Positions 1 through 10,396 of a DNA stretch of 64,000 nucleotides are shown here, piece by piece. The notes under the pieces were generated by a model that did not search any database, was not told the origin of the DNA, and was given only the letters and a program-made list of their open reading frames with translations. The DNA comes from a bacterium CG_4_9_14_3_um_filter_65_15 (GTDB taxonomy: Bacteria > Krumholzibacteriota > Krumholzibacteriia > LZORAL124-64-63), in contig PFVX01000014.1 of NCBI GenBank assembly GCA_002790835.1, forward strand, positions 1-64,000, read 5' to 3'. A program made the position numbers and the translations under genes. The first letter of the stretch is position 1, and every line of letters starts with the position of its first letter.

Positions 1-1583
1 AGCAGGCCGTTGGGCCGCACCTGCCGGTCGGGACTCCCATCCGCATTCAGATGGTCGACCAGCCGCCCGTCATCCCAGAATTCGCGGCCGAAAGACTCCG
101 CCACCTTGCCGGCCAGGGCGCGGTAACGGGCGGCGCGGCCGGGATCTTCCAGCGCCCGCTCGGCGAGGCCGGCTCCCGCCAACAAACCCCGGTACCACAG
201 GGCCTGCACCTCCACGGCCCGATTGCCGCGAGGAGAATAGGGATGCTGTTCCCCGCCTGCGTCCATCCAGGTCTCGCCGTCGCCGTGGGTCAGGAAGCCA
301 TGGTCGTCGACCGCCGTCGCCAGGGCGCCCTCGATGGCCCGCATCACGACCGGGGCCATCTCACGGGCGAAACCGTCGTCGCCCGATTGCTGCCACAATT
401 CATCCAGGGCGCGGGCGAACCACCAAGTGCCGTCCACCCCCGCGTACTGCACCTGGTCCACGGTGACGAAATTGGGCACCCGGCCCAGGCGGTCGCTGCC
501 GGCGGTGGTGTCCTGGTAGGTGGCGAAGGAACGCAGCAGGGTGCGCGCGGTGGCGAAGTCCCCGTCCACGATGCACGCGCCCGGCAGGCTGATGAAGGTG
601 TCGCGTCCCCAGTAGGTGGTGAACCAGTAGAAGCCCGCGTAGATGCCCGGACCGCGCTGGTCCATGATGAGACCGTCCAGCGAGACGCGCGCCCAGGCCA
701 AGGCCATATCGTCTCGCGCGACGCCGCATGACGGAGCCCGCTCGTCGACCAGGGCCTGCAGACGCTCCCGTCGCTGCTCTTCCCGCTGGCCGGCTTCGGC
801 CTGCAGCGTCCAGGCCCGCAGGGCGGCGTCATCGTCGCCGGTGTCGGCCGCGAAGGTCACCAAAACATTGCCCCCCGGCGCCCGCGGGGGGATGTGCCCC
901 ACGACGGCCCCGGGAACATAGGGGGTGGCGTGGTCCATGGCCTTGCGGGCACGCCCCTTGGGGTAGTCGGTGGGCAGGTAGCGGCCGTCGGCCGCAAAAG
1001 TGTCGGCCCCGCGCACCGCCACCGCCAGCCAGCGGGGATGGGCCGGATCGGGCTCCTGGTTCAGGGCGTCCTGCCGACACACCCGCAGCACCCCGTCTTG
1101 CCAGCGGACCTCGTAACCGGGTTGGGCCACCTTCCACAAGAAACGCATGTCGATCCGGGGCAGGAAGCGGAACTCGCCCGCCGGCACCCCGTCGTACGAC
1201 ACCTGAAAACCGTTGGCGTTGTCGAACAGGACCACCGTTTCGGTCACGACCGAACCATCGGCCAGCCGGTGATGGCGCACCAGGCGATCCGGGGTCACGA
1301 CGGCCTCGAAGGCCGTTGATGGGCCGATCTCCGTGCCGTCCTCCAACTGCAAGGTCCAGCCGTCCACCAATTCGTGCATGGCGATATAGAAGCCGTGGTA
1401 GCTGCGGGTCGCCGGACCGATCGCTTCGCCGGCCAGGTGGGCGGCGCCCTTGTCGGTGAAGATGTACTCGCGCAGATGGTCCGTCGTGACGGTGAGCGCC
1501 ATGTCGTCCAGGGTGACCGCCTGCGCGCCGCAGGCCAGAAGCGCGGTCAGCAAAACGGCCGCCTGCCAAGGGATTGCCCTCAC
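1..1583 (-). CDS. Glycogen-debranching enzyme (amylo-alpha-1,6-glucosidase, GDE_C family), exported, 3' end outside window
   Basis: The gene is read from a GTG start, five bases after an AAGGAGG ribosome-binding site, and runs off the left edge after about 527 codons. Residues 1-22 look like a cleavable signal peptide (hydrophobic LLTALLACG, then AQA). An N-terminal beta-rich region is followed by the GDE_C catalytic barrel, marked by YWGRDTFISLPG near residues 324-335. Families with this motif remove alpha-1,6 branches from glycogen-like glucans. Export is unusual, so the substrate may be an external or periplasmic glucan; that is inference. No ATG start lies in this frame nearby, so the GTG and its strong ribosome-binding site fix the start. 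Confidence 0.8.
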   Translation of the reverse strand, partial: MRAIPWQAAVLLTALLACGAQAVTLDDMALTVTTDHLREYIFTDKGAAHLAGEAIGPATRSYHGFYIAMHELVDGWTLQLEDGTEIGPSTAFEAVVTPDRLVRHHRLADGSVVTETVVLFDNANGFQVSYDGVPAGEFRFLPRIDMRFLWKVAQPGYEVRWQDGVLRVCRQDALNQEPDPAHPRWLAVAVRGADTFAADGRYLPTDYPKGRARKAMDHATPYVPGAVVGHIPPRAPGGNVLVTFAADTGDDDAALRAWTLQAEAGQREEQRRERLQALVDERAPSCGVARDDMALAWARVSLDGLIMDQRGPGIYAGFYWFTTYWGRDTFISLPGACIVDGDFATARTLLRSFATYQDTTAGSDRLGRVPNFVTVDQVQYAGVDGTWWFARALDELWQQSGDDGFAREMAPVVMRAIEGALATAVDDHGFLTHGDGETWMDAGGEQHPYSPRGNRAVEVQALWYRGLLAGAGLAERALEDPGRAARYRALAGKVAESFGREFWDDGRLVDHLNADGSPDRQVRPNGL

Positions 1584-1657
1584 GGCATCCTCCTTCGGGG
1601 AAATTGGCTTGTTGTCGCTTTCATCGCGGAGCATCATACCAGCAAAGGAGGGACATC

Positions 1658-1723
1658 ATGTTCAAAAGAATCCTTGTCCTGACCACCTCGAGCTGGTCGC
1701 GCATCAAGACCCTCTACCGCTAA
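1658..1723 (+). CDS. Micro-ORF, 21 residues, basic peptide
   Basis: An ATG preceded by a near-ideal AAAGGAGGG site opens a 21-codon frame that begins MFKRILVLTT and ends RIKTLYR before TAA. Six bases after the stop a perfect 10-bp hairpin begins. The peptide has five Lys/Arg residues, no acidic residue and a short hydrophobic stretch. It lies between two genes on the other strand, so it would need its own promoter; I see no convincing one. It could be a small membrane-active or regulatory peptide, or a leader-like remnant. I do not recognise a family. Confidence 0.45.
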   Translation: MFKRILVLTTSSWSRIKTLYR

Positions 1724-1729
1724 TTGCGA

Positions 1730-1760
1730 GCGGGCTCCCGACCCGAGGCCGGGAGCCCGC
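1730..1760. terminator. Perfect 10-bp hairpin between micro-ORF and the convergent secreted-protein gene
   Basis: Arms GCGGGCTCCC (1730-1739) and GGGAGCCCGC (1751-1760) enclose an 11-base loop. There is no clear U-run on either side. It lies between two convergent reading frames and probably ends or stabilises both transcripts. Confidence 0.6.
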
Positions 1761-1781
1761 TGCGTGTGGATCGACTTTCCC

Positions 1782-4001
1782 TTACCGGACCATCAGCATC
1801 TTCATGGTCTCGTTCACACCTGCGCCGCGCAGGCGGTACAGATAGACACCCGAGGACAGCGGCAAACCGGTGTCGCCCCGTCCATCCCAGATTCGCATCT
1901 GGGGTCCACCGCCCACGAACCCGTCCACCAGGACCCGCACCAGGCGGCCCTGCATGTCGAAGATCTCCAGACGCGCGTTCCCGCCGTCGGGAGGCATCGT
2001 GAAGTGGATCACCGTGGTGGGGTTGAACGGGTTGGGCGCGTTGTAGAGCATGCCCGACTGCTCGGGAACATCGGGCACCATCGACACCAGGTCTTCGTAC
2101 AGCGCGAAGGCCATGTCAATGGACTGGCCGGCGAATTGGTGCTGCGGCGGATAGCGGAGCTCGGACCAGGGTCCGGGATACGGCTCGTTGCCGACACCCC
2201 ACGTCGCGTCGTCGTTCCAGTGAACCAGGCTCGTTTTCCAGCCGAACCAGGCGAAGGGATCCACCGGACGGGCCTGGACGTCGAGCCAGTACACCACCGG
2301 TTCCTGCTCGGCCCCCTCTTGATGGAAGGCCTCGTGCGGGGCCACGTGGAAACGGTAACGCCAGCAATTGGTGTCGCCGGGGTAGATGGAGTCATCCGGC
2401 GGGTTCAGCCAACCTTCTTCCAGCACGATGGGCACCGGTTCGACCTTGAATTCGCCGGGCTGGAAGGTGTGGACCCACAGGACCTCGCCGGGTTGGCTGT
2501 AGTTAACTCCACCGATGCCGGCGGGGATATCCTTGTGGAAGCTGAGGGTGAAGACCACGGCCCCGGGGTCGTCGTCGAATGGTTCATAGTCGGCCAGCCA
2601 GGAACCCCAGATGTGGATGTCGGTCACCGGGCCGCTGCGGTCGCAAAGGAAGTCGTCGGCCAGGATGTAGGCCGGCAAGCCGGGCGCTGCGGTCACGTTC
2701 ACGTCGATGCCCGTGACGTCAAGATCCGGATCCTGGATCCACTTGAATGCATAGCGATCCGCGATATGGACCTTGTAGTCCTCGACCTCGCCGTCGGGGA
2801 TCGCGCCGCTGGGAAGGATTCCGTCCGGACCCAGGCCGCCGGCTGAACTGAGCCGGAAGCGTGCGAAGGTGTCGGAGTTCTCGGCCACCGCTGCCGGAAC
2901 GTTGAACGTCAGGTTGTTGATGCCGGGAGTGAGCGGGACCGAGCTGAAGATGACCTCGCTCGCCTCCCACGACCCGCCGGCGTTGAAGTCCACCCAGGCG
3001 TCGAGCAGGCCCGCGGCCGAGGCCGTCACGTCCACGGTGGCGGGCTGGTTCGGCTTCAACACCGAGGTGAACACCACGCCATCCTCGTCGGCGATGCCTG
3101 CCATGTCGTCGCCGGTGGCGGTCGCGTTGGGTTGGCCGTCGGGTTCCGCATCGACCTGGATCCCCAGCATCAGGTTGGAAACCTGATGGTAGGCGCCGTT
3201 GCTGGCCAACAGGGTCGGATAGGTGGGATCAGGCGCGTCGCCGAAGTCGTACTGGTCCTGCTGGGCCGGGCCGTTCAGGACGAAAGCCAGGTCGATGGAC
3301 AGGCCGGCGAACTCGTGCTGGGGCGGGTAGAACAGTTCCCGCCAGAGCGTGGGCATGGGGATATCCCCGCTCCCCCAGACGGCATCGTCGTTCCAGTGGT
3401 TGTTGCTCGTCTTCCAGCCGAACATCTCCCCCTGTTCCCCGTGGGGGAAGGCCTTCACGACCAGCCAGTAGACCACGGGGGTATCTGGGCTGCCGTCCTG
3501 GACGAAGGCCGTGGCCTCGTCCACCATGAAGTTGTACTGCCAGCACAGGGCGTCGCCCAGGGGCAGGTAGTCCTCGGGCGGATCCATCCAGCCTTCCGGG
3601 CCCTGCCAGTACAGACGCGTGGCGAACGTGCCCTGCTGGAAGAACGTCTCCCAGAGCGGGTCCCCCGGAATGCTGTAGCCGTCGGGGTTCTGGTTGGCGG
3701 GGATGTCGGAGTAGATGGCCACGTGGAAATCCAGGTTGCCGGGATCACCGAGGGGAAACACGTCGCCCCGCCAGGACCCCCACAGGTGCAGTTCCGTGAT
3801 GGGGCCCTTCGCTGTGCAGAGAAAGTCGTCGGCCAGCAGGTAGTCCTGCGGATAGGGCGAACAGTTGACGTCGATTCCGGTGGGGTCGAGATCCGGCAAC
3901 TGGACCCATTTGGCTGCCATGCCCGGATCCCAGTCGGCGAAGAGGGGTAGGGAAAAGGCGAGGGGCAACACGAGCCCCAGGAGCCAGAGCCTGTGTTTCA
4001 T
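1782..4001 (-). CDS. Secreted multidomain protein: duplicated beta domain, GEVED domain, C-terminal sorting domain
   Basis: A 739-residue protein starting at MKHRLWLLGLVLPLAFSLPLFA, a clear signal peptide; GGGAGG lies 8 bases before this ATG, so the longer open frame upstream is not used. Residues about 40-240 and 430-625 are two copies of one domain (shared motifs LADDFLC, WGSW, FGWKTS, WNDDA, YPPQH.FAG.SID). Between them lies a GEVED-type domain (DFGDAPD to GEVEDYKV). The last 90 residues form an FlgD/type-IX-like sorting domain with APNPFNPTTVI and a closing LMVR. Such proteins are exported and surface-attached. The function of the repeated domain is unknown to me. Confidence 0.8.
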   Translation of the reverse strand: MKHRLWLLGLVLPLAFSLPLFADWDPGMAAKWVQLPDLDPTGIDVNCSPYPQDYLLADDFLCTAKGPITELHLWGSWRGDVFPLGDPGNLDFHVAIYSDIPANQNPDGYSIPGDPLWETFFQQGTFATRLYWQGPEGWMDPPEDYLPLGDALCWQYNFMVDEATAFVQDGSPDTPVVYWLVVKAFPHGEQGEMFGWKTSNNHWNDDAVWGSGDIPMPTLWRELFYPPQHEFAGLSIDLAFVLNGPAQQDQYDFGDAPDPTYPTLLASNGAYHQVSNLMLGIQVDAEPDGQPNATATGDDMAGIADEDGVVFTSVLKPNQPATVDVTASAAGLLDAWVDFNAGGSWEASEVIFSSVPLTPGINNLTFNVPAAVAENSDTFARFRLSSAGGLGPDGILPSGAIPDGEVEDYKVHIADRYAFKWIQDPDLDVTGIDVNVTAAPGLPAYILADDFLCDRSGPVTDIHIWGSWLADYEPFDDDPGAVVFTLSFHKDIPAGIGGVNYSQPGEVLWVHTFQPGEFKVEPVPIVLEEGWLNPPDDSIYPGDTNCWRYRFHVAPHEAFHQEGAEQEPVVYWLDVQARPVDPFAWFGWKTSLVHWNDDATWGVGNEPYPGPWSELRYPPQHQFAGQSIDMAFALYEDLVSMVPDVPEQSGMLYNAPNPFNPTTVIHFTMPPDGGNARLEIFDMQGRLVRVLVDGFVGGGPQMRIWDGRGDTGLPLSSGVYLYRLRGAGVNETMKMLMVR

Positions 4002-4080
4002 GGGGTTACCTCCCGTGATCGAACGCGCGGCTCCACAGCCCGGCATGGCGTTTAACCGGTTGCGGAACCATCGCTTGTAC

Positions 4081-4126
4081 TCCCGCAAAAAAGCGGGAAA
4101 ACCCCGCCCGCACAGGCCGGCGGGGT
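4081..4126 (-). terminator. Tandem hairpins after the MEMO-family gene
   Basis: On the minus strand ACCCCGCC pairs with GGCGGGGT (4126-4119 with 4108-4101) and is followed by a short T run. Next comes a second hairpin with 6-bp arms TCCCGC/GCGGGA and an A6/T6 loop. This is a Rho-independent terminator for the gene ending at 4257. The space between it and 4001 holds the leader of the next gene. Confidence 0.6.
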
Positions 4127-4256
4127 GGGGCAACGATCACGGTGGGAATGAACGGAACTGATGTGGAGCCAAGGCCGCGACGCCCTGTCCGGTCCCCCGG
4201 GGGATGATATCACAAGTCCAATTTTTTCGCCACCAGGGAAAAACCCCCAGCCCGCG

Positions 4257-5348
4257 CTAACGATAGACAATCGCCGGATACCCCACCCAGTGCCGCAGGG
4301 TGTTGGGAGCGGTCACGCCCAGATATTGCGTGTCGCATTCCAATCGACCATCGGTCACGCTGTCGCCGTAGCGCAGCAGGGTGCCGGTCAGGGGCTCGGC
4401 ACCCAGGTCGGCCTCGAGCTTTTCCGCCACGGTCAACCCGAAGGGAATGGAATACAGGCCGCACCAGGTGATCTTGTAGGGATAGGCGGGATAGTCCTCG
4501 CCGTCGCGGTCCCACACCCGCCGGATGAACCCGTCGATGGCCGCAGGTCCCAGGGCGCCGGCCAGAGTGGTCTGGGCCAGCCGGATGTCCTGGTCCCGGG
4601 CGGCGGCATGGCCGGCCTCGTCGCAACCGAATTCGTCGTAGGGATGGTCGCCCCAGCCGTCGCAACCGTAATGAACGGCGTCGGCGGAGATCATCAGGCC
4701 CAGATCCTTGCCCGGAGTCCAGCCGCGCTCCCGGCAGATGCCGGCCAGGATGCCCGCCAGTTCGCCTGCGAGGGAATCGAGATGTGCGGGCTCCATGCCC
4801 GGCACAAGGATGGGCACGAAGGTGAAATCCCCGGCCCCGGCTCCGATCCACGGCAGCAGCGCCTCCACCGAATGCTCCTCGGCGTGCCGCTCGCGTGACA
4901 CCTCGGCGCCGTCGCCCAGGCGCGCGAGCAGCTCCACGCGCAATTTTTCGTCAACCGGGAAATCCTGACCCGCGACGCGCCAGGCGTCGTAATCGTCCAA
5001 CAGCAGGCGGTCGCGCACGCCGAGTCGCCGGCACGCGTGGCACACCCCGAACACCACCCAGCGATCGGCCCGCAGATAGGGCAGCGCGTGAACGGCGGTG
5101 CGCCCGGCATAGAGGTAGTCGTCATGGGGCAGGATGGCGGCCACGGCCGGCCAGGCGGAGCGACGCTTCAGGGGATCGTTCAGGCCCTCGGCCGTGTTGG
5201 CGGCGTAAAGGACCCGGGCGAAATCCTCGCGATCGACGGCGAACCCCACGGTGTCGAGCTGGGCCCGCACCAGCGGCGTCGTTTCGGCGCGGGCGGTGAA
5301 CCCGGCCGACAGGATCATCAGAACGAACGCGCAACGGATCAGCTTCAT
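4257..5348 (-). CDS. MEMO-family protein (AmmeMemoRadiSam system protein B type), exported
   Basis: A 363-residue protein starting MKLIRCAFVLMILSAGFTARA, a signal peptide; GGAG lies upstream of this ATG. The MEMO fold is recognised from PHDDYLYAG (His75), FGVCHACRR (His104) and SADAVHYG, which match the places where the family carries its His/His/Cys metal-site residues. In many bacteria MEMO domains sit next to an AMMECR1 domain and a radical-SAM protein; neither is here. MEMO proteins resemble extradiol dioxygenases and human MEMO1 binds metal, so a periplasmic metal-dependent role is possible. The reaction is unknown. Confidence 0.75.
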   Translation of the reverse strand: MKLIRCAFVLMILSAGFTARAETTPLVRAQLDTVGFAVDREDFARVLYAANTAEGLNDPLKRRSAWPAVAAILPHDDYLYAGRTAVHALPYLRADRWVVFGVCHACRRLGVRDRLLLDDYDAWRVAGQDFPVDEKLRVELLARLGDGAEVSRERHAEEHSVEALLPWIGAGAGDFTFVPILVPGMEPAHLDSLAGELAGILAGICRERGWTPGKDLGLMISADAVHYGCDGWGDHPYDEFGCDEAGHAAARDQDIRLAQTTLAGALGPAAIDGFIRRVWDRDGEDYPAYPYKITWCGLYSIPFGLTVAEKLEADLGAEPLTGTLLRYGDSVTDGRLECDTQYLGVTAPNTLRHWVGYPAIVYR

Positions 5349-5427
5349 GACGGAACTCCGACTGATTCCCGGCAGACAAGGGAGCGAGGGAATTCTCCTG
5401 ATCTCAAGACTCCACCGGGCAAGTTGT

Positions 5428-6856
5428 TCAATCCGCTTCGGGGCCGGCTCCACCGTCGAGCGCCTCGCGCAGGCCGGTCGCCAAGCTGTGCAGCGATACC
5501 GGTTTGAACATCAACCCGTCCCCGATTCCCCCCAGCTCCTCCCCGTCGATCTCGTCGTCGATGTAACCGGAAGCGAACAGGATTTTCAGGGCCGGCCGCA
5601 AGGCGCGGGCTCGACGGCCAAGCTCGTCGCCGCTCATCCCCGGCATGACGACATCCGAGAGCAACAGATCGAGATGGAGATCCCGGTCCTGCAGGAACCG
5701 GAGGGCGGTGTTGCCGGAATCCGCGACCACGGTCCGGTATCCCAGCTTTTCAAGCATGAGCTTCATCACCCGGCGGGGTCCCGTGCACCGAACTGGTGGA
5801 CACCCGGATCCGCCCACCTTGCGGCATGGCGTCCCGCGCGTTGAGCACCAGGTTCATGAGCACCTGTTCGATCTAACCCTTGTCCGCCAGAATGGGACCC
5901 ACATCACCGGAAAGATCGAATTCCAGACTCACATCTTCGCCGAGGACCCGCTCCCATACGCTCGCCGGGTCCTTGATGTCCGCGTTCAGGTCGAGGGGTT
6001 CCTTGGTGAACACATCCTGGCGGCTGAAGGAGAGCAGCTGCCGAGTCAAGCGGGAGCCGCGGTCGCCGGCCTGCTGGACTGCCATGAGATTCTCCCGGAT
6101 CGGACTATCGGCAGGCAGATCCATGACGGCCAATTCCGTGTTCCCCACCATGGCCATCAGGATGTTGTTGAAGTCGTGGGCGATCCCCCCGGCGAGGCGT
6201 CCGAGAATCTCCATTTTCTGGGCGTGTTCGAGCTGCCGGGTCCTTTCGCGGACCTTGGCGTCCAGCTCCCGGTTCAGATGGGACAATTTCTCCAGTGAAT
6301 CCAGGACGTCCAGCCGCATCCCCATAATTTCCGCGGCCCGGTTCAACAGCTGAACTTGATCTTGCGGGTCGTCGGCGAAGCCTTCGCCCGCGAACAGGAA
6401 ACACCCCGGCTCGGACCGGGATCCGGGAGCGGGAATGAGAACCACCCCCGTGACCTGGGCAGCTGATTCCCCGTTGTCCGGCAGACCGACCCGCGCAGCG
6501 GCCTCCCCCCGGAGAATGACCATTCCCTGCCTGGCCTCAGCCTGGACCCGGGGATCCAGCCGGATCACCCCGCTTTCCAGGTTCTCTCCGTGCAGGCAAT
6601 AGCAGAAATCCAGATCCAACCCCTCCTCGCGCCACCGGCCGTAACCGGAATACGGGATCTCCTTGAGGATGGCGATCTTCTCCAGACCACGGGCCAGCAG
6701 ACCCTGGGGCGTATCGGCGGTCGTCACCTCGGCCGAGATGTGCCCGAGGAGAAAGATCTCCTCCGCGCGTTCCGCCGGCATCTGGTTTTCCAGCTGCAGC
6801 TGGCGCAGGATATCCTCGTTGCGGTCCGTGGTTCCCTCGTCATTTCCGGGGCTCAT
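5428..6856 (-). pseudogene. Hybrid sensor histidine kinase, broken by a nonsense codon and an internal deletion
   Basis: From the ATG at 6856 (17-base overlap with the hydrolase gene) the frame encodes a sensor domain, a coiled coil and a HisKA phospho-acceptor motif GRLAGGIAHDFNNIL. An in-frame TAG follows at 5873-5875, where relatives have the ATPase N box; the same frame goes on with [20 protein letters not shown], so the stop replaces a sense codon. About 50 codons later the G boxes of the ATPase are missing. The sequence jumps, out of frame, into the middle of a receiver domain (LLEKLGYRT-like start, phospho-acceptor Asp in LLSDVVMPGMSG, Lys in FKPVS), which lacks its N-terminal acidic pair. 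The kinase cannot be functional as read. Confidence 0.8.
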
Positions 6857-7679
6857 GGTCACTCCAGAATTTGCGTAACGACGCGGTGACAAGATCGGGT
6901 TGGTCGATCTGAATATAGTGCCCCGCCTGGGACACCCTCAGGAGAATGCTGTCGGGGATGTCCTCGCCCAGGCGCTTGGAGATGCCGGACGACAGGTAGC
7001 GATCGTCCTCCCCGCGCACGATCAATGCCGGGAGGTCGAGTCGACGCAGGGAGTCGGAAATTTCGGTGAGGTTGTGGTTGTCCAGGCAACGGGTGAAGTG
7101 GAGAAAGGCCTTGCGCCCGGTGGCGGTTTTCAGCGGGGCCGTGAACTTCCGCATCAACTCGGGGGTGAGCTTTTCCCGGTCCCAAAGTCCCCGCAGAACG
7201 ACCTGCCGGAACAGACCCTTGTCCAGGCTGGCCATGAGCAGCTGCTTGATGACCGGAGCCCGCAGGGATGTGATGGGTTGGACCGGCCAGAAGTCGTATC
7301 CGACCGTATTGAGCATGGCCAGATCCAGGAGCCTGTCCGGATGTTCGACCGCAAAGATCTGGGCGATGCCTCCGCCCAGATCGTGACCAACCAGATGAAA
7401 GGGCGGCAGGTCCAGGGCTCGGGCGAATCCCTGCAGGCGCGCGGCATGGTCGGTCAGGGAGTAGGAAACATCCAGGGGCATGTCGGAGTCGCCGCAGCCC
7501 AGAAGATCCAGGGCGATGACATCGTAATCGTAGCTGAGGTTGGCGCTGATTTCAGCCCAGATGAAGGAATAGGTCGTGATTCCGTGGACCAGGATCACGA
7601 CCGGACCCGACCCCGCCCTGCGGTAGGCCAAACGGTGAGGTCCCACATCGCAAAATTGGACAGGGAATTCTTGATCCAT
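6840..7679 (-). CDS. Alpha/beta hydrolase with Asp nucleophile (haloalkane dehalogenase / epoxide hydrolase-like)
   Basis: A 279-residue cytoplasmic protein with an HG oxyanion motif (LVHGITTY, residues 31-38). The nucleophile elbow is GHDLGGG with Asp100 instead of Ser, the acid lies in GEDDRY and the base in AGHYIQID near residue 257. An Asp nucleophile is typical of haloalkane and haloacetate dehalogenases and soluble epoxide hydrolases, not of esterases. A helical cap fits residues 135-215. The gene is upstream of and overlaps the broken kinase. The substrate is not predictable from sequence alone. Confidence 0.8.
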   Translation of the reverse strand: MDQEFPVQFCDVGPHRLAYRRAGSGPVVILVHGITTYSFIWAEISANLSYDYDVIALDLLGCGDSDMPLDVSYSLTDHAARLQGFARALDLPPFHLVGHDLGGGIAQIFAVEHPDRLLDLAMLNTVGYDFWPVQPITSLRAPVIKQLLMASLDKGLFRQVVLRGLWDREKLTPELMRKFTAPLKTATGRKAFLHFTRCLDNHNLTEISDSLRRLDLPALIVRGEDDRYLSSGISKRLGEDIPDSILLRVSQAGHYIQIDQPDLVTASLRKFWSDHEPRK

Positions 7680-7768
7680 GCCTTCTCCCCCCCTGGAGCC
7701 GGGTCACGGGTGATCCGAATCGCAGCGTAGACCCTCACCCGCGATCTGTCAGGCGGAATCCCCCGGGC

Positions 7769-10396
7769 TCAACCGACGGTGGCCGATTCCCCGGTCGCAC
7801 CGCCCGCCGTCGTCAGCACAAGCCCCTCTTCGCCGACCCCCACCTTGACCACCGTATCGGATCGCACGTCCCCCGCCAGAATCAAGTCCGCCAGAGGGTC
7901 CTGCACCTCCCGCTGGATCACCCGTTTGACCGGACGGGCGCCGAAGGCCGGGTCGAAGCCCAGCTCGGCCAGGCGCAACACCGCTTCGTCGGTGACCTGC
8001 AGGTCGATGTTCTGTTCCTTCAGGCTGCTGTCCATCTTGGCCAGTTCCAGGCGCACGATGGTGGCGACCATCTCCCGCGAGAGGCTGCCAAAGCGCACGA
8101 GGCCGTCGAGCCGGTTGAGGAACTCGGGCCGAAAATGCCCCTGCAGCGCCGCGATGACCCGGTTTTCCCGCTCCAGGCGTTCCTTTTCCGTTTCCTCGCG
8201 CCGCGGCGGCTCGAACTCGCCGTTCTGACAGAGGTTGCTGGTCATGATCACCAGGGTGTTGCGGAAATCCACCACGCGCCCCTTGCCGTCGGTCAGGCGA
8301 CCGTCGTCCAGAAGCTGCAGCAGCACGTTCATCACTTCGGGGTGCGCCTTTTCCACCTCGTCCAGCAGGATCACGCTGTAGGGGTGGCGGCGCACGGCCT
8401 CGGTGAGCTGTCCGCCCGCCTCGTGGCCGACGTAACCCGGCGGCGATCCGATCATGCGGGCCACCGCGTGCCGCTCCATGTATTCGGACATGTCGAGACG
8501 GACCAGGTGCGAGTCGTCACCGAACAGTTGCTCGGTGATCGCCTTGGCGAGTTCGGTCTTGCCCACGCCCGTAGGACCGAGAAACAGAAACGACCCCATG
8601 GGGCGGCTGCGGTCGGTCAGCCCGGCCCGCGACCGGCGGATGGTGCGGGCGACCTTCTCCACGGCCTCCTCCTGACCCACCACGCGGGTTTCCAGGCGCT
8701 GCTCCAGCTCGCGCAGCTTGGCCATCTCGTCCTCCACCAGCCGCTGGGCGGGAATTCCCGTCCACCGGGCCACCAGCTCGGCGATGTCGTCTTCCTCGAC
8801 CTCCTCCTTCAACAGGGGCCGCTCGCCCTGAATGCGCTTCAACTCCCGGCGCGCCCCGTCGAGGCGTTGTTCGAGCTCCTTCATCCCGGAATATTTCAAT
8901 TCGCTGGCCCGGGCCAGGTCGCCGCTGCGCTCGGCGCGTTCCATTTCCTGCAGCAGGTTATCCTGGTCCTTCTGCAGCGCCCGGATGACGTCGATGGCGC
9001 TCTTTTCCTGCTGCCAGCGCGCCTTGACCGCGTCCAGATCGTCTCCCAGTTCCGCCAGCTGGCGGTCGATGGTCTCGCGTCGAGCCACCGCTCCCCTTTC
9101 GGTTTCGTTTTCCAGGGCCAGACGCTCCATCTCGAGCTGGTTGCGCTGCCGTTGCAGGTCGTCCACCTCCGACGGCACCGAGTCGATTTCCATGCGCAAG
9201 CGGCTGGCGGCCTCGTCCATGAGATCGATGGCCTTGTCCGGCAGCATGCGGTCGGGGATGTAGCGCTGACTCAGCTTCACCGCCGCGACGATAGCCCCGT
9301 CGGTGATGCGAATCCCGTGGTGGACCTCGTACCGCTCCTTCAACCCGCGCAGGATGGCTACGGCCTGTTCCCAGGTCGGTTCCTCCACCAGCACCGGCTG
9401 GAAGCGGCGTTCCAGTGCCGGATCCTTCTCGATGTGCTGCCGGTACTCGTCGATGGTCGTGGCGCCGATGCAGTGCAGCTCGCCGCGCGCCAGGGCCGGC
9501 TTGAGGATGTTGGAGGCGTCCATGGCGCCGCCGGTGGCGCCCGCGCCCACCAGGGTGTGCATCTCGTCGATGAACAGCAGGACCTCGCCGGCCTGGTCGG
9601 TCACTTCCTTGATGACCTTTTTCAGCCGGTCCTCGAATTCGCCGCGATACTTGGTCCCGGCGATCAGGGCGCCCATATCCAGGGCCAGGACGCGCTTGCC
9701 CTTCAGCCCTTCGGGCACGTCGCCCTCGACCAGGCGGCGGGCCAGACCTTCGGCCACCGCGGTCTTGCCCACGCCGGGCGAACCGATGAGGACGGGGTTG
9801 TTCTTGGTCCGTCGGCTGAGGATCTGGATCGTGCGGCGGATCTCCTCGTCCCGGCCGATGATGGGGTCGATTTTTCCCGCGCGCACCTCGGCGCACAGAT
9901 CGCGGGCGTACTTGTCCAGGGCTTCCTCGGCGCCCTCGCCGAGGCCCGATTCGTCGTCCCCTCCGTAAGGCTGGTCTGCGCCGGCCTGTTCCAGGGCTTT
10001 CTGCAATTTCCTGGTGGTGACGTCGAAGGTCTGCAGCAGGCTGCCCGCCCGCCCCGGGTCACTCGCCAAAGCCAGCAACAATTCCCGGGTGCCGACCATG
10101 CCTCCCGACGTCTTCGCCAAGGACTCCGCCTCCAGAAACAGTTTCTGCAATTCCCGGCTGGGGCTGGGCACATCCTGTGCTGCCACCCGGGGCAGGCTCT
10201 GCAGCTCCTGTTCCGTGGTGCGCAGAACCAGACCCGGGTCGGTTTCCAGGCCCCGCAGGGTGTTGGTGGCCAGGCCGGTCTCGTGCAATAGGGCCCACAG
10301 CAGGTGCAGGGGTTCCAGTTCGGCGTGCTTCATTTCATAAGCCTTGGACTGGGCCTGCTGCAGCGTTTCCATGGCATTGACGGTCATGTTCTTCAT
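7769..10396 (-). CDS. clpB: ClpB disaggregase (Hsp100 AAA+ chaperone)
   Basis: The 875-residue protein has the full ClpB layout. It has an N-terminal Clp repeat domain (1-145) and a first AAA+ module with Walker A GSPGVGKT (205-212) and Walker [10 protein letters not shown] middle coiled-coil region (about 400-530) follows, then a second AAA+ module with GPTGVGKT and [11 protein letters not shown], and a C-terminal D2-small domain. It rescues aggregated proteins together with DnaK. The start is set by GAGGTGACCGGAA before ATG. I found neither a CIRCE element nor a clear heat-shock sigma promoter upstream, so its control is unresolved. Confidence 0.95.
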   Translation of the reverse strand: MKNMTVNAMETLQQAQSKAYEMKHAELEPLHLLWALLHETGLATNTLRGLETDPGLVLRTTEQELQSLPRVAAQDVPSPSRELQKLFLEAESLAKTSGGMVGTRELLLALASDPGRAGSLLQTFDVTTRKLQKALEQAGADQPYGGDDESGLGEGAEEALDKYARDLCAEVRAGKIDPIIGRDEEIRRTIQILSRRTKNNPVLIGSPGVGKTAVAEGLARRLVEGDVPEGLKGKRVLALDMGALIAGTKYRGEFEDRLKKVIKEVTDQAGEVLLFIDEMHTLVGAGATGGAMDASNILKPALARGELHCIGATTIDEYRQHIEKDPALERRFQPVLVEEPTWEQAVAILRGLKERYEVHHGIRITDGAIVAAVKLSQRYIPDRMLPDKAIDLMDEAASRLRMEIDSVPSEVDDLQRQRNQLEMERLALENETERGAVARRETIDRQLAELGDDLDAVKARWQQEKSAIDVIRALQKDQDNLLQEMERAERSGDLARASELKYSGMKELEQRLDGARRELKRIQGERPLLKEEVEEDDIAELVARWTGIPAQRLVEDEMAKLRELEQRLETRVVGQEEAVEKVARTIRRSRAGLTDRSRPMGSFLFLGPTGVGKTELAKAITEQLFGDDSHLVRLDMSEYMERHAVARMIGSPPGYVGHEAGGQLTEAVRRHPYSVILLDEVEKAHPEVMNVLLQLLDDGRLTDGKGRVVDFRNTLVIMTSNLCQNGEFEPPRREETEKERLERENRVIAALQGHFRPEFLNRLDGLVRFGSLSREMVATIVRLELAKMDSSLKEQNIDLQVTDEAVLRLAELGFDPAFGARPVKRVIQREVQDPLADLILAGDVRSDTVVKVGVGEEGLVLTTAGGATGESATVG

